A DNA stretch of 64,000 bases. Source: an uncultured bacterium (GTDB lineage: Bacteria > Vulcanimicrobiota > Xenobia > Xenobiales > Xenobiaceae). The stretch's first letter is position 1; every line of letters begins with the position of its first letter. The stretch covers positions 59,220-123,219 of the forward strand of contig CAKTUZ010000004.1 of assembly GCA_934621605.1 (NCBI GenBank), in the 5' to 3' direction. The notes below the pieces were generated by a model that had not been told where the DNA came from, searched no databases, and saw only the letters and a list, made by a program, of their open reading frames with translations. A program made the position numbers and the translations under genes. This document shows positions 35,214 through 43,820 of this stretch, piece by piece.

Positions 35214-35741
35214 TTAAGCGATTTTTACACTGACCGGTTGAATACTCTCAATCTTCCAGGAGATGATTCCGCTGGGAGTCTTTACGTCGACAATGTCACC
35301 CAAACCGTGACCGAGTAAGGCAGCACCTAAAGGACAATCGTTGGAAATACGACCGTTTTGAGGATTGGTCTCGCGGGTACCGACGATCTCTAAGGAGTAA
35401 CGCTCTTCGTTGCCATTTTCGTCTTTTTCGGTATTAACGATAGTAACGAGTACGCCGAGGTTGACTTCTCTGAGCTGGCCGCCGACATTACCTTCGGCAT
35501 CTTCACCAATAATGGTGTAGTTTTGTAAAACGCGCTCGAGTTCGCTAATGGTACCCTCGACGAAACCTTGCTCGGCTTTGGCGCTTTCGTATTCGGCGTT
35601 TTCGGAAATATCACCGAATTCACGGGCTATGCGGATACGCTCAGCAATTTGCTCACGTTTGGTAGTTTTTAAATAGTTGAGCTTCTGTTGAGCATCAATC
35701 AGACCTTGCCTGGTTAAATAATTGGTTTTTTCGTTAGCCAT
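35214..35741 (-). CDS. greA: GreA transcription elongation factor
   Basis: GreA rescues stalled RNA polymerase by stimulating cleavage of the transcript. The 175-residue product has the coiled-coil N-terminal domain with REFGDISENAEYESAKAEQGFVEG, including the acidic tip, and the C-terminal FKBP-like domain with GAALLGHGLGD. It is slightly longer than the usual 158. GGAGG lies five bases before the ATG, and a hairpin sits directly upstream of it (35754-35775). Confidence 0.97.
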   Translation of the reverse strand: MANEKTNYLTRQGLIDAQQKLNYLKTTKREQIAERIRIAREFGDISENAEYESAKAEQGFVEGTISELERVLQNYTIIGEDAEGNVGGQLREVNLGVLVTIVNTEKDENGNEERYSLEIVGTRETNPQNGRISNDCPLGAALLGHGLGDIVDVKTPSGIISWKIESIQPVSVKIA

Positions 35742-35753
35742 ATTTGCCTCCGA

Positions 35754-35775
35754 CGCATAGCGTTAAATGCGTTGA
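35754..35775 (-). promoter_or_regulatory. Hairpin immediately upstream of the greA ribosome site
   Basis: AACGCAT pairs with ATGCGT around a short loop, ending one base before GGAGG. It might affect greA translation or mark the 3' end of the preceding operon, but no T run is present. Confidence 0.35.
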
Positions 35776-35794
35776 TGTATAAGAGAATGGAAGA

Positions 35795-36733
35795 TTAGTC
35801 CTGAAGCTTGACAACACGCGGTTTGAACTCGAGACGCTTGATTAAGTTTAAATAATCTTGCGGTTCGACTTCTTCCCATTTTTTACCTAAAATCGCCAGC
35901 ATTACGGCCTCCATAACGTTTGTGCCGAAGGAGCGTCCGTTAAATTCGGGCGTAGTAGTGACCAAGTATGTTACACCGCGCTTGCGCAATTCGTCAAGAT
36001 CTTTGCTAGTGACCGTATTGGTTATAATTGTTTTGCCTTCCAAGCGGTCGGGGAGATGGCGACGGATAAAGAGGAAGTCGCCAGCTATGATTTCGGCATC
36101 TTGGTAATATTTGTCTGTTAGTGGAGTCGGCTCAATATCTGCTTGTTTTTTGCCTGTTGGATAAAGCATACTTATAGGCAATTTGCAAAAATCTGGCAGC
36201 AACTTGTCGGCTCTTTCGGCCAGTTCGTCCAAACTTAATATGGGCTGATCTAAATTTAAAGAGAAAATCAGATCTCCATAAGTAACTTTGGCTCCGGCTT
36301 CTTCTAAAGCTCCGGCCATACCGAAGCGATCTAAAGCGCAGACCATCAATACTTTCTTGCCTTTGAGAGGAATGCGTTCGTCGTTAGTCAGCATGCGGAT
36401 AATTTCACGCTCTAAAGTGTTTTTGAGACCACTGCCGTCTACTACGGGAGTCTGTTGCACAAGTTTAAGTAACTTCAGGCCATCGCGTAAAGCGTAACGT
36501 TTAGTCTTGCTATATAAATAGACGTCGAGACCTCCCAAACCTATGGCATCGACCTTTCCGTCTAGCTCTTTTAATACTTCTTTGGCTCTGCGTAAATCAC
36601 CATCGGTGCCGCGACGAGAAATTTCAAAGGGAATACCCAAAAGCTCAGTGGTTACGCTGTGATCACGAGTGGAGGAGCCGATACTGACACTCACCACATG
36701 CTTCATTGTCTTATTATTTGCTTGATCTGTCAT
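35795..36733 (-). CDS. Quinate-5-dehydrogenase-like protein
   Basis: The 312-residue product resembles proteins annotated as quinate 5-dehydrogenase in several bacterial phyla (VSIGSSTRDHSVTTELLG, GRSFGTNVMEAVMLAI), but I do not know a demonstrated function for that group, and the name may be misleading. It has mixed alpha/beta folds and no signal peptide. It is 2 bases downstream of the acyl-ACP reductase homologue, so it is cotranscribed with it. Its role is likely linked to that enzyme. The start ATG is followed by TDQANNKTM, with weak upstream ribosome pairing. Confidence 0.65.
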   Translation of the reverse strand: MTDQANNKTMKHVVSVSIGSSTRDHSVTTELLGIPFEISRRGTDGDLRRAKEVLKELDGKVDAIGLGGLDVYLYSKTKRYALRDGLKLLKLVQQTPVVDGSGLKNTLEREIIRMLTNDERIPLKGKKVLMVCALDRFGMAGALEEAGAKVTYGDLIFSLNLDQPILSLDELAERADKLLPDFCKLPISMLYPTGKKQADIEPTPLTDKYYQDAEIIAGDFLFIRRHLPDRLEGKTIITNTVTSKDLDELRKRGVTYLVTTTPEFNGRSFGTNVMEAVMLAILGKKWEEVEPQDYLNLIKRLEFKPRVVKLQD

Positions 36734-36735
36734 AA

Positions 36736-37839
36736 TTAGAATGTGCGCGAACTTTTGTTACGCTCCTTCGATAAAGTTCTGACTTGCTCAATGCGCTCAT
36801 TGGTAATCGGTTCGTCAAAGGCGCGGAAACCGGCCAATTTAAAGCCATGCTTTTTAGCCAGACGGCTTATTTCTTCCACTTTCTCTATTTGGAGTCCCCT
36901 GCCGATAGAGAAGTCTTCGAAGCGTCCTTCCAATGTGAGTATCATTGTTTCAGCCATACAGGCTAAGCAAATGCCTTCAGGAAAACCAAAGTCGAAATTG
37001 AATTTGGGATTTTTACCCGGAGCGACACAGACACCACCTTCAATTACCAAAACATCGGGACGCAACTGAGCCACTTCACGACAAACATCATGGGGAACGG
37101 CTACGTCACAAATTACTGAACCGGGTTTAAAAATATTGGGCTGTAGGATATCCCCTCCGGAGGAAGTGCAACTTACTACTAAGTCAGAGCGCTTAATGTT
37201 AGTACTCATATCAATAGAGATTTCTATATTGGTATGAGGGTATAGAGAGTGAATATCTTCGGCTACGTTGGCCAAACGCTGTTCTGAGCGACCGAGTAAA
37301 ATGAGCGTACCTACGCCGCGCTTAGCCAATATTTTGGCACAGACGCTACCTATTGAACCTGTGGCTCCAACTACCGCTACCGTGGCTTGAGTCGGATCGA
37401 GTCCCAAAAGTTCGCAAGCCTTGGTTGCCCCCTCTACGGCTGTCGCCACGGTATAGCTGTTGCCGCTGGTGACTGCAATATCCATTTCTCTGGCTACTGT
37501 TAAACCGGCTGAACCTACAACTGAGGTGTAACCACCTAAGCCTACAATTTGTGCTCCGTCAGCTTCAGCTAATTTACAGGCGTCTATGATACGTCCTAAT
37601 ACCAATTGACGGTCCAAACCGGTTATCTGTTGAGGAAACAGAGGAACAGTGTAAAAGTCGCCTTCAATCTCGCTACCATCATAGGCAGAAGTCACTCCGG
37701 TTATGTGAGAAGCGTGGTAGGAAGGTGTCCACTCGAGAACTTTTTTTACCAGAGGCTCGCGTTTACCGGCTACGTTAGGGAGATGGCGAATAATGTCGCG
37801 CATTCCTAGAGGGTGAATTAAGAAGCCAAAGCGGTTCAC
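36736..37839 (-). CDS. Long-chain acyl-ACP reductase homologue (AAR)
   Basis: Cyanobacterial AAR reduces acyl-ACP to fatty aldehyde with NADPH. The 367-residue product aligns by eye throughout with the Synechococcus enzyme: GLGGYTSVV (ALGGFTSII there), SGNSYTVATA, the Rossmann loop TVAVVGATGSIGSVCAKIL, and LACMAETM, where the cysteine (294 by my count) matches the cysteine acylated in the enzyme. Then FSIGRGLQIEKVEEI matches FSWGRNQITIEKMEAI. The start is GTG at 37839, three bases after the SRPBCC stop. In cyanobacteria the partner is the aldehyde-deformylating oxygenase; no such gene is in this window. Confidence 0.85.
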   Translation of the reverse strand: MNRFGFLIHPLGMRDIIRHLPNVAGKREPLVKKVLEWTPSYHASHITGVTSAYDGSEIEGDFYTVPLFPQQITGLDRQLVLGRIIDACKLAEADGAQIVGLGGYTSVVGSAGLTVAREMDIAVTSGNSYTVATAVEGATKACELLGLDPTQATVAVVGATGSIGSVCAKILAKRGVGTLILLGRSEQRLANVAEDIHSLYPHTNIEISIDMSTNIKRSDLVVSCTSSGGDILQPNIFKPGSVICDVAVPHDVCREVAQLRPDVLVIEGGVCVAPGKNPKFNFDFGFPEGICLACMAETMILTLEGRFEDFSIGRGLQIEKVEEISRLAKKHGFKLAGFRAFDEPITNERIEQVRTLSKERNKSSRTF

Positions 37840-37842
37840 TGT

Positions 37843-38283
37843 TCAGGCCTGTCCTTCGATACGTGATTTCATGCTTTGAAGCATCATATCGGAGTTTTCG
37901 GTAACTTTAACTTTTAAAACTCCACCGATCAAGTTAATCAACTCCGGAATACCGAAATCAAAATCTACAGTTAAGGTAATTTTGCATCCCTCAGCGCAAG
38001 GTTCAAAAATCCACTGCCCTTCAAATTTGTCCAAGTCGCCTTCGATAAGTTTGTAGCTTACTATCAAATGTTCGTCATCGAAGTGATCTTCTTCGGTCCA
38101 AATAATTTCGGTGCCGTCGATCTCTGTGCTCCAATCGGTAACGGTCATATTTTCGCCGCGTTTGACAACTTCCACGCTTTGAACGTCGGGCATGAATTTA
38201 GGGAAGCTTTCCATGTCTTTGGCAAGTTCATAAGCGGCTCTAGGGTCGCCTTTTGCAATAATGCTGCGGGCTACGTAGGTCAT
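37843..38283 (-). CDS. SRPBCC-family (polyketide cyclase/START-like) protein
   Basis: A 146-residue helix-grip protein with the START/SRPBCC pattern (AYELAKDMESFPKFMPDVQSVEV; LIEGDLDKFEGQWIFEP), a fold that binds lipids, polyketides or hydrophobic ligands in a deep cavity. It is the first gene of the operon with the acyl-ACP reductase and quinate-5-dehydrogenase-like genes, and GGAGG precedes the ATG. A lipid or aldehyde carrier role in this operon is inference. Confidence 0.8.
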   Translation of the reverse strand: MTYVARSIIAKGDPRAAYELAKDMESFPKFMPDVQSVEVVKRGENMTVTDWSTEIDGTEIIWTEEDHFDDEHLIVSYKLIEGDLDKFEGQWIFEPCAEGCKITLTVDFDFGIPELINLIGGVLKVKVTENSDMMLQSMKSRIEGQA

Positions 38284-38353
38284 AATTCCTCCGGTTACTA
38301 TTGAGACTGAGACGAAAGCGAACTGCCGTCAAGCTAAAGAAGCTGGTCGGCTG

Positions 38354-38381
38354 GGAGAGACGCCGCTCTCCTTATTTTTTT
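38354..38381 (+). terminator. Plus-strand terminator-like hairpin without an upstream plus-strand gene
   Basis: GGAGAG pairs with CTCTCC around a six-base loop, followed by TTATTTTTTT on the plus strand. No plus-strand gene ends here; nearby genes run on the minus strand. Confidence 0.4.
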
Positions 38382-38567
38382 CTGCTGTGTCTTCGATTGC
38401 TAAACTTGATGCAAGTAAAGCGGTCGCAAATCAGCAGACCTAACATTCCCATGTTCTGTGGGTAGGACTTCGTTAAGTCAAGATACCGTTTTGATCGTAC
38501 ATAAGTGTTGCGGTTAATTTTTTTAACTAAAAGGCTTAGATCAACACCTACCTATATACGATAAAAT

Positions 38568-39824
38568 TTAGGTGCGCTCGGCGAAAAGTTCTCTTGTCTT
38601 GGCCAAAGATTCGGCTAAGGCTTTTAAACACAGATCGATATCTTCGCGAGCAATAGCTAAAGCAGGCTCAAAGCGGATGACCTTGGGCTGATTTAAGGTA
38701 TAAACGGCTATGATATTGCGGTGAGACATTTCAGAAATAATGGAGCCGGCATATTCTTCTTTTACAGATTCAATGCCAAGGAGCAAACCGAGACCACGCA
38801 CTTCCTTTATTAAATCGGAATATTGGGCGGCTAACTTTTCAAGTTCGGTTTTAAAATAGAGACCGCTTTCGGCGGACTTGCGGCATAAATCTTCCTTCTC
38901 GTAAACTTCCAGGGTGGCTAAACCAGCTGTGCAAGCTAAGGGACTGCCGCCGAAAGTGGAAGTGTGAATAGTGGGACGCCCTTTAAAAGCCGACCATACT
39001 TTGGGTGTGCCGACGAAAGCGCCTATGGGAAGTATGCCGCCGCTTAAGGCTTTGGCCAACACTAAAATGTCGGGGGTTACATTCCAGTGATTGACAGCAA
39101 ACATCTTACCGGTACGTCCGAAACCGGTCTGTACTTCATCGGCAATTAAAAGTGCGCCGTGTCGGTCACAGACTTCGCGTATTTTTTGCATATAGCCGTC
39201 AGGGGCAACGTGGATACCGCCTTCACCTTGCACCGGCTCCACGATTACAGCAGAGACAGTTTCGTCTACGGCGTCTTCCAAAGATTTTATGTCGCCAAAA
39301 GGAATATGGCGTACTTCAGGCATGAGCGGTTCAAAAGGATCGCGATAGTTGGGACGGCCGGAAACGGCCAAGCCGCCAGTAGATTTGCCGTGAAAAGCGT
39401 TGTTCATGGCTACAAAAGTAGTGCGACCAGTGGCTAAACGGGCAATTTTTAAAGCACCTTCAACGGCTTCGGTGCCGCTGTTGCAGAAGAACGTGTATTG
39501 CAAATCGCCGGGGGTAATTTCGGCCAATTTTTTCGCTAATTTAGCCTGGGCTTCGGTGAAAAATACTTTGGCCGAAAGAGACATCTTGTGTAATTGCTTT
39601 TCGACAGCGGCGATAACGTGGGGATGGGAATGGCCTACACAAAATACGCCGTAGCCGCCGGCCATATCTAAGTATTTTTTGCCGGTGATGTCCCAAACAT
39701 ACGTTCCTTGAGCGTGATCTTCGACGGTACCCAGACCGGTAATACGCATTACTCTGGCTAAATCCGGATTTATATAGTCCTTATACATGCGGGCTACATC
39801 TTTTGAGGTCAATTCTTCTGTCAT
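38568..39824 (-). CDS. Class III aminotransferase, putrescine-aminotransferase-like
   Basis: A PLP-dependent aminotransferase that transfers an amino group from an omega-amine to a keto acid. The 418-residue product closely resembles E. coli putrescine aminotransferase in several blocks: GGYGVFCVGHSHPHV, TFFCNSGTEAVEGALKIAR, VIVEPVQGEGG, IADEVQTGFGRTGKMFA and LAKALSGG (PLP lysine), THTSTFGGSPLACTAGLA. Length is slightly below PatA. Substrate is not certain; putrescine, ornithine or another amine, or the reverse reaction with an aldehyde. A gap of 284 bases separates it from the acyl-ACP reductase operon. Confidence 0.85.
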   Translation of the reverse strand: MTEELTSKDVARMYKDYINPDLARVMRITGLGTVEDHAQGTYVWDITGKKYLDMAGGYGVFCVGHSHPHVIAAVEKQLHKMSLSAKVFFTEAQAKLAKKLAEITPGDLQYTFFCNSGTEAVEGALKIARLATGRTTFVAMNNAFHGKSTGGLAVSGRPNYRDPFEPLMPEVRHIPFGDIKSLEDAVDETVSAVIVEPVQGEGGIHVAPDGYMQKIREVCDRHGALLIADEVQTGFGRTGKMFAVNHWNVTPDILVLAKALSGGILPIGAFVGTPKVWSAFKGRPTIHTSTFGGSPLACTAGLATLEVYEKEDLCRKSAESGLYFKTELEKLAAQYSDLIKEVRGLGLLLGIESVKEEYAGSIISEMSHRNIIAVYTLNQPKVIRFEPALAIAREDIDLCLKALAESLAKTRELFAERT

Positions 39825-40086
39825 TCTTTAATCACCATACTTTTCAGCAAATCGCTCCTATCGCGTAGAGGGCAAACCCGCTTGAATTTCCTATTGGCAT
39901 GGCCGTGGCCAGGCTTTATGTGTGCGGGCTCGCTGTCGATTTTTCTTCTTTAAAAAGTTGCCTAATCCCCAGCTTACAAACTCCCCCAAGAGTTCGTCCG
40001 CCTTCGACAAGGTATGAGCTCTTCCTTGTGCACTCATAAGTTCGAGGGAGGAAGAAAAGTAAAAATTAAAAAAATAGCGCCCTCAT
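39825..40086. other. Divergent promoter region with an AT-poor structured leader
   Basis: 262 bases between the aminotransferase and the BtuF-like gene. On the minus strand AGCCCGC pairs with GCGGGTT (outer arms 39924-39930 and 39875-39881) and encloses TGGC-CACG-GCCA. On the plus side are ACAAGG/CCTTGT and TATGAG/CTCATA pairs. No B12-box sequence or other riboswitch consensus was recognised. Promoters are not assignable by eye. Confidence 0.4.
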
Positions 40087-41028
40087 ATGGGCCGGTGGAG
40101 TAAAATTTTACAATTGAATTTGAAAACTGTGTGCGCTGTGACTGCTGCGGTTATTTTATGCCTAATATTTGCTTACGGTCGATTTAGCATATCGGTTTTA
40201 TCTCCGTATTCCGCCGCTTCTGGGCGAGCTTCACTTTGGGATGACAACTTTAAGCCGGAAGGTAAGCAACGCCGCCAACGGGTGGTGTCGCTTACCCCCA
40301 GTCTTACAGAGACAATCTGCGCCTTGGGTGCAGAAGAATCTTTAGTGGGAGTAACCGATAATGATGATTATCCTCCTTCGGTAAGTCAATTGCCAAGTGT
40401 CGGTGATATGTATCCTAATTTGGAGCTTATTGCTGCAGCAGCTCCTGATTTAATCGTTTATGATGAACGCTTGCTTCCTTCCGGAGTTGCCAAGCGTTTA
40501 GCTAAACTGAAGGGGCGACATCTTCCTTTACGTTTGGATAGTTTACAAGATTTAGCCGAAATTCTGCCTGTTTTAGGCCAAGCTCTAGATAAACAAGAAG
40601 AAGCGAATGCTTTGAGTCATCTACTAGCTGATTTCATTGCTGATTGTCGGGAGCGTAATCGGGGGCTCAAGGTCAGACCTACAGTTTTTTTGGTCATTTG
40701 GCCTAATCCCATTATGACAGTAGGCCGCAGTTCCTATATAAATACTTTAATAGATTTGGCTGGCGGCCAAAATTGTTACGCTAATTTAGCTGCGGCCTAC
40801 CCGACCGTTTCCTTGGAAGACTTGCTACGGCAAGATCCGGATATAATTATTATGAATTGCGAAGGTTGGCTCGACATATCCGAATTGCCGGGGTGGTCTT
40901 CTTTGCAAGCTGTGCAAAAGGGGCGAGTGCACTATATCCCTTCCAGTTTGTTGCACCGTCCAACTATGCGTTCGTTGCAAGGTGTAAAAATGTTGCGTCA
41001 GTATTGTGAGGTTGATTGTGAAGGCTGA
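40087..41028 (+). CDS. BtuF-type substrate-binding protein of an ABC importer
   Basis: The 313-residue product has an N-terminal membrane helix (LKTVCAVTAAVILCLIFAY) that may act as anchor or uncleaved signal, with no lipobox cysteine visible. The following domain is the class III binding fold: RVVSLTPSLTETICALGAEESLVGVTDNDDYPP, VGDMYPNLELIAAAAPDLIV and IMTVGRSSYINTLIDLAGG, as in B12-, haem- and siderophore-binding proteins. DNDDYPP is typical of BtuF-like members. It heads a three-gene importer operon. Confidence 0.9.
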   Translation: MGRWSKILQLNLKTVCAVTAAVILCLIFAYGRFSISVLSPYSAASGRASLWDDNFKPEGKQRRQRVVSLTPSLTETICALGAEESLVGVTDNDDYPPSVSQLPSVGDMYPNLELIAAAAPDLIVYDERLLPSGVAKRLAKLKGRHLPLRLDSLQDLAEILPVLGQALDKQEEANALSHLLADFIADCRERNRGLKVRPTVFLVIWPNPIMTVGRSSYINTLIDLAGGQNCYANLAAAYPTVSLEDLLRQDPDIIIMNCEGWLDISELPGWSSLQAVQKGRVHYIPSSLLHRPTMRSLQGVKMLRQYCEVDCEG

Positions 41029-42067
41029 TAATGGCGAAGCTATTTATTTAGAACGGGATTGGGGGCGATTGCGGCAACGTTTAACAATTGTGGTTTTGTC
41101 TGTCATAATATTGGCTGTATCTGTGATACTTGCTTCGCTGTATGGTTCGGTCAACTTGCCTTGGTCAGATTTTGTAAATTTGCTGAGCTGTTCTCCTTCA
41201 ACACCGGAAGCCAGCCGCATTATAATTTGTGAGTTGCGTGGGCCGCGCATTTTGTTGGCTATAGTTGTTGGTGCAGCTTTAGCTTTATCTGGTTGCGGAT
41301 TTCAGGCTATATTGCGCAATTCTCTGGCTGATCCATATATCGTTGGTACTTCTTCAGGAGCTTCACTGGGAGCTACTCTGGCTATAGTATTGCATATACC
41401 TAATTTGAGCTCAAATTTGCCCTCTGTGCCTTTGATGGCTTTTATTGGAGCTGTTTTGGCCATGTTGGCTGTTTATCGTTTGGCTAAAGTCGGCAGCGTT
41501 TTACCGGTTGGTACATTTTTATTGGCTGGAGTTATCGTGGGCTCTTTTGCTGGCGCTATGGTCAGTTTGCTTATGAGTTTGGCTGGGCAGGATTTGCAGC
41601 GGGTGCTTATCTGGATGATGGGAACTTTGGATCAAGCCGACAGTAAATCTTTGCTAGCAATTGTTCCTTACTTATTGGTAGGAGCTGTTGTTTTATATCT
41701 GTACGCTGTACCTTTGAATATGCTCTGTATGGGGGAAGAACATGCTCAGGCTTTGGGTGTAAATGTTGAAACTTTAAAAATTGTTGTGGTAGTCGCTTGT
41801 TCTTTAATGACAGCTGCCTCTGTAGCTGTAGCCGGTATGATCGGTTTTTTGGGGTTGGTTATACCTCATATTACGCGGACTTTGATTGGCCCAGATCATC
41901 GTTTGCTGCTTCCTGTCGCTGCTCTCAATGGAGCTTCTTTTCTCGTTGTGGCCGATACCATAGCCAGAACTATAGTTGCTCCGCAAGAACTTCCGGTAGG
42001 AGTCCTTACCGCTTTAGTAGGAGCACCTTTTTTCTTCTTTATTCTCAGAAAGAAAGGTTGCCGCTGA
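41006..42067 (+). CDS. FecCD/BtuC-family ABC importer permease
   Basis: A polytopic membrane protein of about 353 residues. The family signature GAALALSGCGFQAILRNSLADPYIVGTSSGASLGAT is present, followed by several membrane helices and the C-terminal region with VAVAGMIGFLGLVIPHI. Translation probably begins at a GTG at 41006 or 41018, overlapping the binding-protein gene. It forms the pore for the BtuF-like protein; substrate B12, haem or siderophore is not resolved. Confidence 0.93.
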   Translation: MRLIVKADNGEAIYLERDWGRLRQRLTIVVLSVIILAVSVILASLYGSVNLPWSDFVNLLSCSPSTPEASRIIICELRGPRILLAIVVGAALALSGCGFQAILRNSLADPYIVGTSSGASLGATLAIVLHIPNLSSNLPSVPLMAFIGAVLAMLAVYRLAKVGSVLPVGTFLLAGVIVGSFAGAMVSLLMSLAGQDLQRVLIWMMGTLDQADSKSLLAIVPYLLVGAVVLYLYAVPLNMLCMGEEHAQALGVNVETLKIVVVVACSLMTAASVAVAGMIGFLGLVIPHITRTLIGPDHRLLLPVAALNGASFLVVADTIARTIVAPQELPVGVLTALVGAPFFFFILRKKGCR

Positions 42068-42122
42068 TTTGCGTATCTAAGAGAAATAAGCAAACTTGGT
42101 AACAATTGACCGGAGGAAAATT

Positions 42123-42911
42123 ATGAGCTCAGCGGTTATACAAGCTAAAAATATTATTTGCGGCTACAAAAATGATGAATCTCCGGTACTTAATGATTTG
42201 TCTTTGTCTGTATATGAAGGTGACTTTGTGGCTGTACTTGGTGCTAATGGTACCGGTAAGTCAACACTTTTGCGAGTTATAGCCGGACTATTGCCTCCTC
42301 AAAACGGCTGTATTTTGCTTTACGGGAAAGATTGTTATGCTTTATCCAGGAGACAAATTGCTCAAAAAATGGCTTTCGTTCCCCAGAATGCTTCTGTTTG
42401 GCAGGACTTTACTTGTCGGGAAATAGTGGAAATGGGATGTTATGCTCACTGTGACGGTAGAAAAAGTTACAGTCAAAATATGGCTGCGGTGATGAAGGCT
42501 ATGCGAGATACAGATACTTTGGCTTTGGCGGACAGGTCTATAGTTGAACTTTCCGGCGGAGAATTTCAGCGGGTACGTATTGCTCAAGCTCTGGCTCAAA
42601 ATACAACCGTACTGCTTTTAGATGAGCCGACCAATCATTTGGACATCTGTTTTCAGATTGAAATTATGGATTTGCTTTTAACTCTAAATAGAGAACGTCA
42701 TTTAACTATAGTGGCTGTATTGCACGACTTGAACTTGGCCTCTCAGTATTGTTCGCGTTTGGTAGTATTAGAGCGTGGCACTGTCGCCGCTGATGGTGAA
42801 CCTACTAAAGTACTTACCAAGGAGCTTATTAAACGTATCTTCAAGGTAGACGCGGAAGTAACCGGTTTAAAGCGTCCGAAAATTTTCGTACGCTCCAATT
42901 TACCTTGCTAA
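42123..42911 (+). CDS. BtuD/FecE-type ABC importer ATPase
   Basis: The nucleotide-binding subunit of the importer. It has Walker A GANGTGKST (residues about 40-48), the signature ELSGGEFQRVRIAQAL, Walker B LLLDEPTNHLD and the switch His in VLHDLNLAS. Length 262 residues is normal. The ATG at 42123 has GGAGG and is preferred over an upstream frame to 42096. It follows the permease gene by 55 bases. Confidence 0.94.
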   Translation: MSSAVIQAKNIICGYKNDESPVLNDLSLSVYEGDFVAVLGANGTGKSTLLRVIAGLLPPQNGCILLYGKDCYALSRRQIAQKMAFVPQNASVWQDFTCREIVEMGCYAHCDGRKSYSQNMAAVMKAMRDTDTLALADRSIVELSGGEFQRVRIAQALAQNTTVLLLDEPTNHLDICFQIEIMDLLLTLNRERHLTIVAVLHDLNLASQYCSRLVVLERGTVAADGEPTKVLTKELIKRIFKVDAEVTGLKRPKIFVRSNLPC

Positions 42912-42951
42912 AGTCAGCTTTAAGAGAATAGCAGATAAGCGGAGGTTAATT

Positions 42952-43740
42952 ATGAATAAGAAGATGAAAAACGGGCGTTTTGGTATTTGCCTGCTTATAA
43001 TGATCTTGGCTCTGACGTTACCGGCTTTGGCAGCCATGATTTCCACCAAACAGGAAATTCAGATAGGCAAATCTTCATCACAGCAAATTGAAAAAAAATA
43101 TGGTTTGGTTAAAAATGAACGCTTGGCCGAGCAAATTAATGATTTGGGACAGAGTTTGGTTAAGCATGGAGAACGGGGCATTCCTTACAGTTTTAAAGTA
43201 CTTAATCAAGATATAATTAATGCTTTTGCTTTTCCGGGTGGTTATGTCTACGTAACCAAAGGTATATGCAAAGTTATGAGTATAAACCAGCTAAGTTTTG
43301 TACTTGGTCACGAGATTACTCACGTGGAGAGGCGTCATTCGGTAAAAGCTTTGGAGCGCTCTATGATGGGGCAAATTGGTGGCGTTTTGCTGACTAGTCT
43401 TATAAAAGGCGGTAATCGCGATCAACTTTCAAGTTTGCTGGGTATGACCAATTTCGTTATTGGCAACCGCTACAGCCAATCCCAAGAAAAAGAAGCCGAC
43501 GACGGAGGAGTGGTACTTATGTGCAAAGCTGGATATGATCCAGGGTACGGAGTTGAGGCTTTACAAATTTTGAAAAAGAACGATAACGGCAAGGGAGACA
43601 GTCAATTTATGAATTCGTTGCTGAGTACCCACCCGTTGACTAAAGATCGTATAGATGATATTCAAGGGCGAGTGGAAGGATTGCGTGAAGAATATGACCT
43701 TCACGAACATAACAGAGGAAATAGCTCCAGCCTTTTGTAA
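42952..43740 (+). CDS. M48-family zinc metalloprotease
   Basis: A periplasmic or membrane-linked zinc metalloprotease related to BepA/LoiP. The 262-residue product has a hydrophobic N-terminal segment (residues about 10-29), FPGGYVYVTKGI, and the catalytic HEITH (120-124 by my count) followed by EKEAD with the third ligand. The C-terminus contains STHPLTKDRID. Such proteases work in envelope quality control. GCGGAGG precedes the ATG. It lies 41 bases after the ABC ATPase, so it may belong to the same transcript. Confidence 0.92.
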   Translation: MNKKMKNGRFGICLLIMILALTLPALAAMISTKQEIQIGKSSSQQIEKKYGLVKNERLAEQINDLGQSLVKHGERGIPYSFKVLNQDIINAFAFPGGYVYVTKGICKVMSINQLSFVLGHEITHVERRHSVKALERSMMGQIGGVLLTSLIKGGNRDQLSSLLGMTNFVIGNRYSQSQEKEADDGGVVLMCKAGYDPGYGVEALQILKKNDNGKGDSQFMNSLLSTHPLTKDRIDDIQGRVEGLREEYDLHEHNRGNSSSLL

Positions 43741-43760
43741 TTTCGGAGCTTTATTTTTTT
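43723..43760 (+). terminator. Intrinsic terminator after the M48 protease
   Basis: AGCTCC pairs with GGAGCT across a 16-base loop; TTATTTTTTT follows. The first arm lies inside the coding end of the protease, so the hairpin overlaps the stop codon. Confidence 0.7.
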
Positions 43761-43820
43761 CTTGCGGCGGCAATATTCCAGGAAGTGCTTTGCTGCCAAA
43801 GCTGATTCCGTCGAATATTT

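Noticed and set aside
36736..37839. Alkane biosynthesis pair (AAR plus ADO)
   Set aside because: No aldehyde-deformylating oxygenase gene was seen anywhere in the window.
39825..40086. Cobalamin riboswitch upstream of the BtuF-like gene
   Set aside because: No B12-box or cobalamin riboswitch core was found on either strand; only ordinary hairpins.
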